Below are positions 53,667 to 62,079 of a DNA stretch of 64,000 bases, in pieces (the first letter of the stretch is position 1; each line of letters begins with the position of its first letter). Both the position numbers and the translations under genes were made by a program. Location: positions 1 to 64,000 of the forward strand of contig CBDBIW010000010.1 of assembly GCA_965206015.1 (NCBI GenBank), read 5' to 3'. The DNA comes from JAJCYL01 sp965206015. Its GTDB lineage: Bacteria > Bacteroidota > Bacteroidia > Cytophagales > Cyclobacteriaceae. The notes below the pieces were generated by a model that did not search any database, was not told the origin of the DNA, and saw only the letters and a list, made by a program, of their open reading frames with translations.

Positions 53667-54053
53667 CTACACCGCTGGTCCCGTTCTCCTCGAATAGGTA
53701 CAAGTCGGGTCTTGGATATACATCTGGCATATTAGGGTCAAGGCTGTTCCTCTCACTACGTCTTCTGTTATTTCCGTTGGTAGTTTTGCAGCCTTCTTGC
53801 ACCAGGAAACCCAAATCATCCCTTTAGGGACAATCATTCTTTGATATTGGACCAATAGTTGCTCCAACTCATCAAATTGATTGGTGAACAGGTATACGAA
53901 ATCAAGATTCATTTCGTCAGATGCGAACGTCGCATCATTAGGCAATTCAACTAGTTCGGTGAAATAGTTATTGGGAGCATTTACTATCGCTATTTTGAAG
54001 CCTTCCTTTATACCAAGTTTCTTAATCAATAGAGTGCCACTATATCCAACCAT
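53667..54053 (-). CDS. DUF3052-like protein with altered C-terminus
   Basis: The first ~100 residues resemble DUF3052: MVGYSGTLLIKKLGIKEGFK, then FDELEQLLVQYQRMIVPKGM and IWVSWCKKAAKLPTEITEDVV. The family then continues with a conserved LGLVDxKVCAVDExWS-type end, which is missing. The frame instead reads QDPTCTYSRRTGPAV, while another frame (to 53632) reads ENGTSGVAKVAEILRKNS. A frameshift at about 53740 is likely, so the gene may be damaged. Confidence 0.55.
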   Translation of the reverse strand: MVGYSGTLLIKKLGIKEGFKIAIVNAPNNYFTELVELPNDATFASDEMNLDFVYLFTNQFDELEQLLVQYQRMIVPKGMIWVSWCKKAAKLPTEITEDVVRGTALTLICQMYIQDPTCTYSRRTGPAV

Positions 54054-54062
54054 TATTTTTTT

Positions 54063-54467
54063 TCAAAAATAAGAGGAGAGCAAATCGTCCATAACTTTAG
54101 GCATTCGACAGGGCTTCATGGTTGCCTTCTTAATGAAAACCAAGGTCGTTTCGCCCGTATTAATTAATTCACTGGCTTCATTCAATACCTCATATACAAA
54201 CTTCATCTTTAAGGCTGGTTTTTCGAGAATAGTGACTTTTATCGTGAGTAGTTCGTCATACTTGCCAGGTCGATGAAATTTGGACCTGTTTTCTAAAACC
54301 GGTAGCATAATGCCCATTGCTTCAAGTTCTTTGTAAGCGAAACCGAGTTTTCGAAGGCTTTCTACCCGGGCTACTTCATAATACATTGCGTAGTTGCCAT
54401 AATACACATATCCCATTTGGTCGGTTTCGGCGTACCGCACTCTTAATTGCGTTTCTGCGTGATACAT
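54063..54467 (-). CDS. acyl-CoA thioesterase (4HBT, YbgC/FadM-like)
   Basis: The 134-residue hotdog-fold protein hydrolyses acyl-CoA. The active-site segment RYAETDQMGYVYYGNYAMYY (about 10-29) has the Asp of the 4HBT family; RVESLRKLGFAYKELEAMGI follows. The stop of mltG and start of this gene share base 54467, so they are co-transcribed. Substrate chain length cannot be told. Confidence 0.85.
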   Translation of the reverse strand: MYHAETQLRVRYAETDQMGYVYYGNYAMYYEVARVESLRKLGFAYKELEAMGIMLPVLENRSKFHRPGKYDELLTIKVTILEKPALKMKFVYEVLNEASELINTGETTLVFIKKATMKPCRMPKVMDDLLSSYF

Positions 54468-55501
54468 TAGCGGTAGATTCTGTCTTGGTCAAGAACTCTT
54501 TGGTACTTCCGGGCGTTTCGCATATGGGCTGTCAGGTTAGTAGCGAACTCATGATAGCCTGAAAAATCCTCTTTTGCACACATATAGATGAATTTATGCT
54601 CTTCAAAATTAAGAACAGCATCTATGTAGTGCCTGTCGGGCATTCTTATTGGACCTGGGGGCAAGCCTGAGTTTCGATAGGTATTATAAGGGCTATCAAT
54701 TTCCCGGTGTTTATCAAGGACCCTTTTAATGGTAAAATCCCTTGCCGCAAACACTAGTGTTGGATCTGCCTGGAGTGGAATCCCTCTATTCAACCGGTTT
54801 ATATAAAGACCCGCAATTCTTTGAGCTTCTTCGATTTTGGCAGTTTCACTTTGCACAATACTAGCCAGTGTAGATATTTCAACAATTGTGAATCCCAGGC
54901 TATCTGCTTTAGAATTACGCTCTTCGTTCCAAAAAATAGAATATTCTGTGTTCATGCGTTGCAATAACTCTACCGGTTTAATTGTCCAATAAACTTGGTA
55001 GGTATTAGGGATGAACATACTCACATAGTTAGCCGTGTCAAAACCAAATGAAGTCATGACCGTCATATCGTTCAGGGTCTTAGCAAAATCTTCAGCACTC
55101 ATTTCAAGGTTTTGAGTAATCTTATCTGGCAAATCTGACAATAACCTTACATTATTAAAGATGATATTAACAGGAGTTTGCTGTCCGGAACGCAGTAGGT
55201 TGATGGCTCTATTATTGGACATATCGGCCTGCAACTCATAGAGCCCTGCCTTCAGCAATTTGTCATAACTTTTAAGTCTGGCCAGAAACCCGAAAGAGAC
55301 AGGATCCCGAACGTAACCCCCATCATATAATAGAGCTTGAACTTCTTGAAAAGATGACCCAGAGGGGATGGATATCAAAGCATCCTCTTTGTCAACAAGA
55401 ATATTTGGTGTATTAAAAATCTGGTAGAAATAGAAAGCAAATGAGCTCAAGAATACTGAGAATACAATAAGGAACGCTGCTAAAATCTTTCTTTTATCCA
55501 T
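54467..55501 (-). CDS. mltG: endolytic transglycosylase MltG
   Basis: MltG cuts growing glycan strands and sets their length. The protein of about 344 residues has one N-terminal membrane helix (LAAFLIVFSVFLSSFAFYFY), a LysM-like section (about 40-95) and the YceG catalytic domain with the Glu in LASIVQSETAKIEEAQRIAG, NRLNRGIPLQADPTLVFA and SPYNTYRNSGLPPGPI. The start at MDKRKILAAF (55501) is preferred over an in-frame ATG 21 bp upstream. Confidence 0.92.
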   Translation of the reverse strand: MDKRKILAAFLIVFSVFLSSFAFYFYQIFNTPNILVDKEDALISIPSGSSFQEVQALLYDGGYVRDPVSFGFLARLKSYDKLLKAGLYELQADMSNNRAINLLRSGQQTPVNIIFNNVRLLSDLPDKITQNLEMSAEDFAKTLNDMTVMTSFGFDTANYVSMFIPNTYQVYWTIKPVELLQRMNTEYSIFWNEERNSKADSLGFTIVEISTLASIVQSETAKIEEAQRIAGLYINRLNRGIPLQADPTLVFAARDFTIKRVLDKHREIDSPYNTYRNSGLPPGPIRMPDRHYIDAVLNFEEHKFIYMCAKEDFSGYHEFATNLTAHMRNARKYQRVLDQDRIYR

Positions 55502-55628
55502 AGGGCGGCAAAAATAAAACAAAGTTTAAAAGTGATCAGAAAATGTTTTAACCAAAGCCCTTAAAATTCAATAAGTGTCGCAACAGACATTTTGTCGACG
55601 GCATAGTACCGTTCAAGTTCATTAAGTC

Positions 55629-55659
55629 TTGTTTTAAGCTTCAATTCAAAATATATTTG
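55629..55659 (+). promoter_or_regulatory. Bacteroidota promoter of nqrF
   Basis: TTG at 55629-55631, a 20-bp spacer and TATATTTG at 55652-55659 fit the TTTG-N19/21-TAnnTTTG consensus. The nqrF ATG at 55696 is 37 bp downstream, so the gene is expressed by itself. Confidence 0.65.
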
Positions 55660-55695
55660 TGTACGTTCGTTTTGGTCAAAAACTGATATTTTTCA

Positions 55696-56991
55696 ATGGA
55701 AATTATTTTCACCACAATAATAGCATTCACCTTTGTGATATTGCTACTGGTCCTGATACTGCTATTCGCCCAGTCTAAATTAGTTCAAAGTGGGCCGGCT
55801 AACATCATCATAAATGGCGATGAGAGTAATCCAATAATTGTTGCTGCCGGAAGTTCGCTTCTATCAACATTATCTCGGCAAAAAATCTTTTTACCATCCG
55901 CTTGCGGTGGGGGTGGAACTTGTGCGATGTGTAAGTGTGCGGTGGAGAGCGGCGGGGGAGATATATTGCCCACTGAAGTGGGCCACTTGAGTAGAACGGA
56001 GCAAAAAGAAAAAGTCCGGTTGTCTTGCCAGGTAAAGGTTAAGGAAGACATGCGCATTCATATACCAGAAGAGATTTTCGGTATCAAGAAGTGGGAAGCA
56101 ACTGTCGTAAGAAATTATAATGTCGCTTCTTTTATCAAGGAGTTTGTTGTAGAGGTCCCTGAGGACATGAGTTATAAACCTGGTGGTTACATCCAGGTTG
56201 AAGTTCCAAAATGTGAGGTGGATTTCAAAGACATTGATATCACGGCTCATCCTGAAGAGCATGACGATTCTAAGAAATTTCAATTAGAATGGGACCAATT
56301 CAAACTTTGGGACTTAAAGATGAAAAATGACGAACCAATAGAACGGGCCTATTCGATGGCTTCTTACCCTGCTGAAGGTCGTGAGATCATGCTCAATGTT
56401 CGAATAGCCACCCCACCATTTGACAGGGCAAAAAATGGCTGGATGGATGTCAACCCAGGTATCTGCTCCTCTTATGTCTTTGGATTAAAGCCCGGAGATA
56501 AAGTGACCATTTCAGGACCTTATGGCGAATTCTTTATAAATCCTACGAATGCAGAAATGCTGTACGTAGGCGGAGGAGCAGGAATGGCTCCAATGAGATC
56601 ACATCTGTACCATTTGTTCAAAACACTTAAGACTGGAAGAACTGTGACCTACTGGTATGGCGGCAGGTCAAAACGAGAACTTTTCTATCTGGATCATTTT
56701 TTTGAGCTTGAAAAACACTTTCCAAATTTCAAGTTCTACATTGTCCTTTCCGAGCCACAAGAAGAAGACAACTGGACAACAAAGACCAGTTTGGACGATA
56801 AAAAAGGAGATGGGTTTTTAGGTTTTGTTCACCAGGCAGTAGTTGACAATTATTTAAGTGTACATGATTCTCCCGAAGATATTGAGTTGTATTTCTGCGG
56901 ACCGCCTCTTATGAATCAAGCGGTTCAAAAAATGGGTGAGGATTTTGGGATTCCTGATGAGAATATCCGCTTCGATGACTTCGGAGGCTAA
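55696..56991 (+). CDS. nqrF: Na+-translocating NADH:quinone reductase subunit F
   Basis: NqrF is the NADH-oxidising entry subunit. The 431-residue protein has an N-terminal membrane helix (TIIAFTFVILLLVLILLFA), a 2Fe-2S ferredoxin domain with CGGGGTCAMCKC (about 71-82) and a fourth Cys (LSCQVKV, about 112-118), an FAD-binding domain (RAYSMASYPAEG) and an NADH-binding domain (YVGGGAGMAPMRSH; FCGPPLMNQAV). The other nqr subunits are not in the flanking genes. Alternative: a stand-alone oxidoreductase of the NqrF family. Confidence 0.9.
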   Translation: MEIIFTTIIAFTFVILLLVLILLFAQSKLVQSGPANIIINGDESNPIIVAAGSSLLSTLSRQKIFLPSACGGGGTCAMCKCAVESGGGDILPTEVGHLSRTEQKEKVRLSCQVKVKEDMRIHIPEEIFGIKKWEATVVRNYNVASFIKEFVVEVPEDMSYKPGGYIQVEVPKCEVDFKDIDITAHPEEHDDSKKFQLEWDQFKLWDLKMKNDEPIERAYSMASYPAEGREIMLNVRIATPPFDRAKNGWMDVNPGICSSYVFGLKPGDKVTISGPYGEFFINPTNAEMLYVGGGAGMAPMRSHLYHLFKTLKTGRTVTYWYGGRSKRELFYLDHFFELEKHFPNFKFYIVLSEPQEEDNWTTKTSLDDKKGDGFLGFVHQAVVDNYLSVHDSPEDIELYFCGPPLMNQAVQKMGEDFGIPDENIRFDDFGG

Positions 56992-57001
56992 AAGTTATAG
57001 A

Positions 57002-57029
57002 GGGGAAATGGAGAATTTTCCCTTTTTTT
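57002..57029 (+). terminator. hairpin and T-run after nqrF
   Basis: GGGAAA and TTTCCC form a 6-bp stem followed by seven T residues, 11 bp after the nqrF stop. Confidence 0.6.
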
Positions 57030-57042
57030 ATTTCTAATTTCA

Positions 57043-58206
57043 ATGATGGAGCTGAATCTTTATTTTGATTCAATTAAAGACGATTTGTTCGAAGGAATTC
57101 AATCGCCCCACGCCGTTTCAAAATCACTGACACTCAATTCATATAAAATCACTGACACTGACGGTTTTGACATAGCCTTAATTGGAATAACTGATACAAG
57201 AGGCTCTGAAACTTCTGGTGAAATTGAGAAAGCTTCCTATTTCATAAGACAGAAATTATACAATCTTAAAAAAGGAAGTGGTTCCTATCGAATCCTCGAT
57301 CTAGGGAATTTGAGAAATGGGATGGAAATTGAAGACACTAAACACCGCTTGGAGGAAATTTGTGGCTGGTTAATATCAAAAAATATATTGCCTATTATCT
57401 TTGGCGGTAGTCACGATTTCACCTTACCTCAGTTCCAGTCATATGAGCCTTTTGAGAAACTCGTAAGCCTTGTCAATGTTGATTCTTACATTGATATCAA
57501 TGACTCCGCAGACCTCCCGCCAAATGAGCGTTTCCTCTTCGAGATTTTTACTAAGGAGCCAAATTATCTTTTCAATTACATACATTTAGCTTATCAGTCA
57601 TACCTGAATGATGAACCCACAATTAACACATTGGAGACTTTATTTTTCGATGCCATTAGGCTGGGGCAAGTTAAAAGTAATATCAAAGATATGGAGCCTC
57701 TTGTCAGAGAAGCCGACATGATGGTCTGGGATATTTCGGCTATTCAAAAAACGTATTGCCCAGGAAACAAGAGGTCTCAGGTATTCGGCCTATCAGGAGA
57801 AGAAGCATGTCAGTTGAGTTGGTATGGCGGTCTCAATAACAAACTCAGCTCTTTTGGAATTTACGAATACTATCCTCAATATGATGACAGTAGTTTCAGT
57901 ACTGCCTCAGTAATTGCAACCATGATCTGGTATTTTATTGAAGGGTTCTATCAAAGAAAAGATGAAAAAGGGTTTGGATCAAATAACTACCTGAAGTTTG
58001 AAGTATCCTTGGAAAAAGACCCTTCCTCAATTGTTTTCTTTAAAAGCAAAATGACGGAAAAGTGGTGGATGGAAGTCCCTTACCCTAATGATTACCACAA
58101 ATTCGCAAGAAATGTGATTATACCATGCAATTATTCAGATTACGAATATGCAACGAGTGGCGACATTCCAGCAAGGTGGGTAGAGATGCAAACCAAATTT
58201 AACTAA
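57043..58206 (+). CDS. arginase/ureohydrolase-family protein with altered metal ligands
   Basis: The 387-residue protein has the ureohydrolase fold: FGGSHDFTLPQF with H124, the strand LVSLVNVDSYIDI and MMVWDISAI. In active enzymes motif 2 is DAHxD and motif 3 DxD. Here D147 and D151 are kept but the His between is Y149, and the second motif-3 Asp is S232 (D230 kept). Two of six manganese ligands are therefore missing, so it may be a catalytically altered or inactive paralogue common to Bacteroidota. Calling it a formimidoylglutamase would go beyond the evidence. Confidence 0.72.
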   Translation: MMELNLYFDSIKDDLFEGIQSPHAVSKSLTLNSYKITDTDGFDIALIGITDTRGSETSGEIEKASYFIRQKLYNLKKGSGSYRILDLGNLRNGMEIEDTKHRLEEICGWLISKNILPIIFGGSHDFTLPQFQSYEPFEKLVSLVNVDSYIDINDSADLPPNERFLFEIFTKEPNYLFNYIHLAYQSYLNDEPTINTLETLFFDAIRLGQVKSNIKDMEPLVREADMMVWDISAIQKTYCPGNKRSQVFGLSGEEACQLSWYGGLNNKLSSFGIYEYYPQYDDSSFSTASVIATMIWYFIEGFYQRKDEKGFGSNNYLKFEVSLEKDPSSIVFFKSKMTEKWWMEVPYPNDYHKFARNVIIPCNYSDYEYATSGDIPARWVEMQTKFN

Positions 58207-58380
58207 CTACCTGTTCTTTTTCTTTCTACCTCTTTTTGGTTTGACTGAAATTTTGTCAAAAATATCTTCTTCTTCATCGTCTGAACTTTTAGGGTTTAAG
58301 TCAGCAAAAAGAGATTCATTCTCATAAAATTCATTTTCCAAATATTCCTCAGTTTTCGTTTTTCTTGCTCTTGCAAACAT
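58207..58380 (-). CDS. small charged protein of unknown function (57 aa)
   Basis: The ORF starts MFARARKTKTEEYLEN at 58380 and ends immediately after the arginase-family stop. It has an acidic middle (SSDDEEEDIFDKI) and a strongly basic end (KPKRGRKKKNR). The amino-acid pattern and the tight fit between genes suggest it is real. The basic tail could bind nucleic acid. No family is recognised. Confidence 0.45.
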   Translation of the reverse strand: MFARARKTKTEEYLENEFYENESLFADLNPKSSDDEEEDIFDKISVKPKRGRKKKNR

Positions 58381-58458
58381 CAAACCTTGATTTATAATCC
58401 GTCCAAATGTAATGAAAATAATGTTAAATAATTGGAATTTTCGTCCGTTTAGTGTGTT

Positions 58459-58857
58459 TTACAGTTGAGACCGTTTAGGCAGAACGAATGCTTCAATGAT
58501 TAGCTCCGTTCTCTTGTTTATGTCATTAGAAACAACCGTAATGACCTTCCTTTGCTGACCAATCTTACCAGTACTATTAAATGTCACCTTGATAATTCCC
58601 TTATTTCGAGGTTCAATTGGACTTTTATCCCAATGAGATGCAGTACAACCACATGATGTTAAAACATTTTCAATTGCCACTGACCGATCACCGATGTTCA
58701 CAAATTCAAAGACATAATCAACCACTTCACCTTCCACAACCAACTCAAAATCATGATACGATTTGCCAAAAGATATCATCGGCCCAGATATTTCTTGAGC
58801 ACTTAAATTGAAAGAAAGAACTGCTATTGTTAGAGAATAAATCGTCCGTCTAAACAT
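58459..58857 (-). CDS. DUF1573-domain exported protein
   Basis: The 132-residue protein has a signal peptide (IYSLTIAVLSFNLSAQ, about 5-20) and one DUF1573 domain of immunoglobulin-like fold, with VVDYVFEFVNIGDRSVAIEN, the family motif SCGCTASHWDKSPI and GIIKVTFNSTGKIGQQRKVI. Proteins like this are periplasmic or surface-located in Bacteroidota. Function unknown. Confidence 0.85.
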   Translation of the reverse strand: MFRRTIYSLTIAVLSFNLSAQEISGPMISFGKSYHDFELVVEGEVVDYVFEFVNIGDRSVAIENVLTSCGCTASHWDKSPIEPRNKGIIKVTFNSTGKIGQQRKVITVVSNDINKRTELIIEAFVLPKRSQL

Positions 58858-58966
58858 TAATTAACGTGAGTTCGATATAAAAATGAGATTTTTTTGACAG
58901 GAAAAGAGGCAGTATTTTGATATTTTAAAGAACTGAATTTCAATTGGTTAAACCAAATACCTGCCC

Positions 58967-59724
58967 ATGTTATCTGCTGATAAAATTACCGGAATTTTCT
59001 GTTCTATTGACGACTTTTAACTTGATTTCCTACCGAAATATCAAAAAGCCCTGCCCGGTGCCAAAAAATCCAGACTATTTACCTGAAAAATCAAGCTGCT
59101 GGACAATGTACCGGTATTAGTTTTATTGACAGTACTCCTCCAGGAGTTTGCCGTAACAGACACATTCATAACCACAAAGTTTTTGAAGGATTGGCCAAAA
59201 CAGGCCAATGTTCTACAGGCTGGTTCTATGGCTTCAAATTACACATCATCACTGCTGATACAGGTGAAATCGCAGATTTTATACTTCCCCCTGGTAATGT
59301 GGACGACCGTAAGCCTCTTACAATGGAACGGTTTATCAACAAGCTTTTTGGTGACAAAGGGTATATCAGTAAGGAACTTTTTAAACCTTTTCTTTCAGGG
59401 GGTTCACCTGGTCACAAAGCTCAAACCGAATGTGAAATCTTCATCAATTACACCAATGATGGATGCTGTGCTACTTGGTAAAAGAACTATCATTGAAACG
59501 GTTAATGATGAGCTGAAAAACCTCTGCCAGATTGAACATACCAGGCATAGGTCAGGCAACGGGTTCCTTACATAATATCATCAGTGCTTTGGCTGCATAC
59601 TCTTTCTTCCCTGAAAAAAACCTTCACTCAACTTGGAAAAAATATTCTCTAACCAACTTGCTCTATTACCTGATTATCCCGAATTCAGGTTATTTACTAT
59701 TGTTGATCGTAAAAAAAGGCTAAA
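58967..59724 (+). pseudogene. IS982-family transposase, deleted and frameshifted
   Basis: The N-terminus MLSADKITGIFCSIDDF, the catalytic part GISFIDSTPPGVCRNRHIHN (from about 59112), GWFYGFKLHIITADTGEIAD with GNVDDRKPL and LFGDKGYIS, then in another frame IIETVNDELKNLCQIEHTRH and in a third IISALAAYSFFPEKN all match IS982 transposases. Stops, frameshifts and an internal deletion after about 59085 inactivate it. The insertion cuts into the mnmD-like gene on its right. Confidence 0.8.
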
Positions 59725-59745
59725 CCTGTCCTAACTATTGAGGTA

Positions 59746-60174
59746 CCATCAGTTTTGTTAATTCCAATTTCCCAAGAATCTTGTAAAGACCAACCCAATC
59801 TGTAATAACTGCTTTCTCATTCCAGTTTGCATTATGCAGGGATAGAAAAGAACCAGCTTCAATATGGAATTCTTTGAATAATTAGGCAATGAATAGATTT
59901 TTTCACCTAAGGGAAATGATTCTAATGCCGTATAATCAACTTTTATATGGTCTTGATGCAATAGAGAGGGGTATGCATTGAGCCCCGTTCCAAATCCTAC
60001 TTCCAAAATATTGATTTTGGGAGGTTTACCTGTCAATTTATGTTCTAAACCAGCATTGATAAAGACATACCTGGACTCCTGGGTCGCCCCATGAATGGAG
60101 TGGTATGTATCATTAATTTCAGAATTTCTAAGGGTATGGGATCCGTCGGCTGTTAGGATAATTTCTATAGACAT
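59746..60174 (-). pseudogene. mnmD: MnmD-like tRNA methyltransferase, truncated by IS982
   Basis: The 5' part encodes the SAM-binding domain: MSIEIILTADGSHTLRNSEI, YHSIHGATQESRYVFINAGL and INILEVGFGTGLNA. After about 59890 the frame shifts; the other frame gives FHIEAGSFLSLHNANWNEKA and VITDWVGLYKILGKLEL before the IS982 remnant. The catalytic C-terminal part, normally with a FDAFAP-type motif, is absent. The intact enzyme would methylate the wobble-uridine side chain (nm5 to mnm5). Confidence 0.75.
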
Positions 60175-60262
60175 GTCTGTTCAACAAATTTAGACGTCAT
60201 CGACAACTTTGTCAGAGATTCCATTGATAAATGGAATTCCCCGGATGATAATGTCATAATTT

Positions 60263-60742
60263 TTAGTGCTTTATTATTAGCACCGTAGCATACGCCGAAA
60301 TTCCTTCTTCTTTTCCCACAAACCCTAACTTTTCAGTAGTAGTCGCCTTAATTGAAATGTCATCAGGTTCCACTTTCATAACGTCAGCAATACATTGCTG
60401 CATTTCGGGGATTAGGAGGCTTAATTTGGGTCGTTGTAAACAAATTATAGAATCAACATTTCCTGTTTCATATCCTTTCGAGCGGAGTAAATCCATCACC
60501 CCGGCCAATAACCTTTTGCTATCAATCCCCTTGTACTGAGGATCAGTATCCGGAAAATGATATCCGATATCACGCAAATTGGCGGCTCCCAACAGTGCGT
60601 CACAAATCACATGAATCAAAACATCCCCATCGGAATGCCCGACAGAACCTTTGGTATGGTCCACTTTTATCCCCCCTAACCAAAGGTCATAACCTTCCGC
60701 TAGTTGGTGTACATCGTAACCAGTGCCGACTCTTATTTTCAT
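60263..60742 (-). CDS. ispF: 2-C-methyl-D-erythritol 2,4-cyclodiphosphate synthase
   Basis: IspF makes the cyclic diphosphate in the MEP isoprenoid pathway. The 159-residue protein has the metal-binding GTGYDVHQL (D9, H11), GSVGHSDGDVLIHVICDALL with the third ligand, and KATTTEKLGFVGKEEGISAY at the end. Start overlaps the M16 peptidase stop by 4 bp, which joins the two in one operon. Confidence 0.95.
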   Translation of the reverse strand: MKIRVGTGYDVHQLAEGYDLWLGGIKVDHTKGSVGHSDGDVLIHVICDALLGAANLRDIGYHFPDTDPQYKGIDSKRLLAGVMDLLRSKGYETGNVDSIICLQRPKLSLLIPEMQQCIADVMKVEPDDISIKATTTEKLGFVGKEEGISAYATVLIIKH

Positions 60743-61980
60743 GCCACCTTAGATTTATAATAAAGTGTCGAGCAGTTTTGGCGAGTTAGTATTGTCCCTG
60801 ACAAAGCATGAATGTCTGATAAAGTAATTCCTTCAATGATTTTGTTCTCTTGATTAACCAAATCCGCATTATCCAAAACAGCTCCCACCGCCAAATTCAT
60901 TGCCCTATTGAGAAGTTCTACAGCCCCGAATTCAATTGATGCTAATGACTGGTTTTTTACCTTATTCAATTCATCCTCTCCAGGTCCTATGGAAACCAAC
61001 TCCTCAATAGCTTCCCATATTTTCTTATCCGCAGTCGAGAAATCAATGTTTTTACTCAATTTACCACTAACAACCAACAAACCAGGATCAAGAGAACCCG
61101 TGACGTAAGTGCTTATTGAATTAAATATCTGATCTTTTTTCACCAACTTGTCATACAGTCTCGATGATTGGCCTCTTCCAATTAAATCGCTAATTAAATC
61201 AGCAGCATAATAATTATCTGACGATCTTGCTGGCATGTGGAATACCTTGTGCAGGGCATCCATCGGAACATTTGCTTCTGTCTCTAAAATCCTTTCCTCT
61301 AATTGTTTGGGCTCAGAGGGCAATTTTCTTTCGTTATTTTTGCCCTCTTTGATTCCACCGAAGTATTTCTCACTCAGTCGTTTAACCTCGCTAACTTCGA
61401 CATTACCTGCAACAACCAAGATGGCATTGTTCGGAGTGTAATAACGATCAAAAAATTTCCTCACATCTTCCATTTTGGCCCGCTCAATATGACCGACATC
61501 TTTCCCAATTGTTGCCCATTTATATGGATGAAGTTTATAGGCTAAGGGCCTTAATTTCAACCAAACATCTCCATATGGTTCATTTAGATATCGTTGATTA
61601 AATTCTTCAATTACCACCTTTCTTTGGACCTCAAGAACCTCTGGATTGAATGACAAGCTTAACATCCGATCTGATTCTATCCAAAATCCAGTCTCTAGAT
61701 TGACTGCTGGAAGTGTCAAGTAGTAATTGGTTATATCGGGAGTAGTAAAAGCATTATTCTCTCCTCCTACCTTTTGCAAAACATGATCATAGTTGTCAAT
61801 ATGCTTCGATCCCCCAAACATTAAATGTTCAAACAAGTGAGCAAAACCAGTCTTATTCTCTTCTTCATCCCTGGACCCAACGTCATAGAGAATATTTATT
61901 GCTGCCAAAGTGGTGGACTGCTCCTGATGGACAATTACACGAAGCCCATTGTCTAACTCAAACTGCTCAAATTCAATCAT
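60739..61980 (-). CDS. M16-family zinc metallopeptidase
   Basis: The 413-residue single-chain M16 peptidase has the inverted zinc motif HLFEH (in TGFAHLFEHLMFGG) with the downstream Glu, and the R/Y segment later in the chain. The start MIEFEQFELDNGLRVIVHQE at 61980 begins the M16 domain exactly; the longer frame to 62058 adds 26 residues without a signal peptide. It is probably cytoplasmic or periplasmic, with peptide substrates unknown. Confidence 0.87.
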   Translation of the reverse strand: MIEFEQFELDNGLRVIVHQEQSTTLAAINILYDVGSRDEEENKTGFAHLFEHLMFGGSKHIDNYDHVLQKVGGENNAFTTPDITNYYLTLPAVNLETGFWIESDRMLSLSFNPEVLEVQRKVVIEEFNQRYLNEPYGDVWLKLRPLAYKLHPYKWATIGKDVGHIERAKMEDVRKFFDRYYTPNNAILVVAGNVEVSEVKRLSEKYFGGIKEGKNNERKLPSEPKQLEERILETEANVPMDALHKVFHMPARSSDNYYAADLISDLIGRGQSSRLYDKLVKKDQIFNSISTYVTGSLDPGLLVVSGKLSKNIDFSTADKKIWEAIEELVSIGPGEDELNKVKNQSLASIEFGAVELLNRAMNLAVGAVLDNADLVNQENKIIEGITLSDIHALSGTILTRQNCSTLYYKSKVA

Positions 61981-62079
61981 AATTATAGTGAGAAGGCGGC
62001 AATAATAATTATTCAACGTTCCTTTTCCTGGCTTATCATTCCCTTTAGCTTTGAACATCCAAATATATGTTAACCCATT

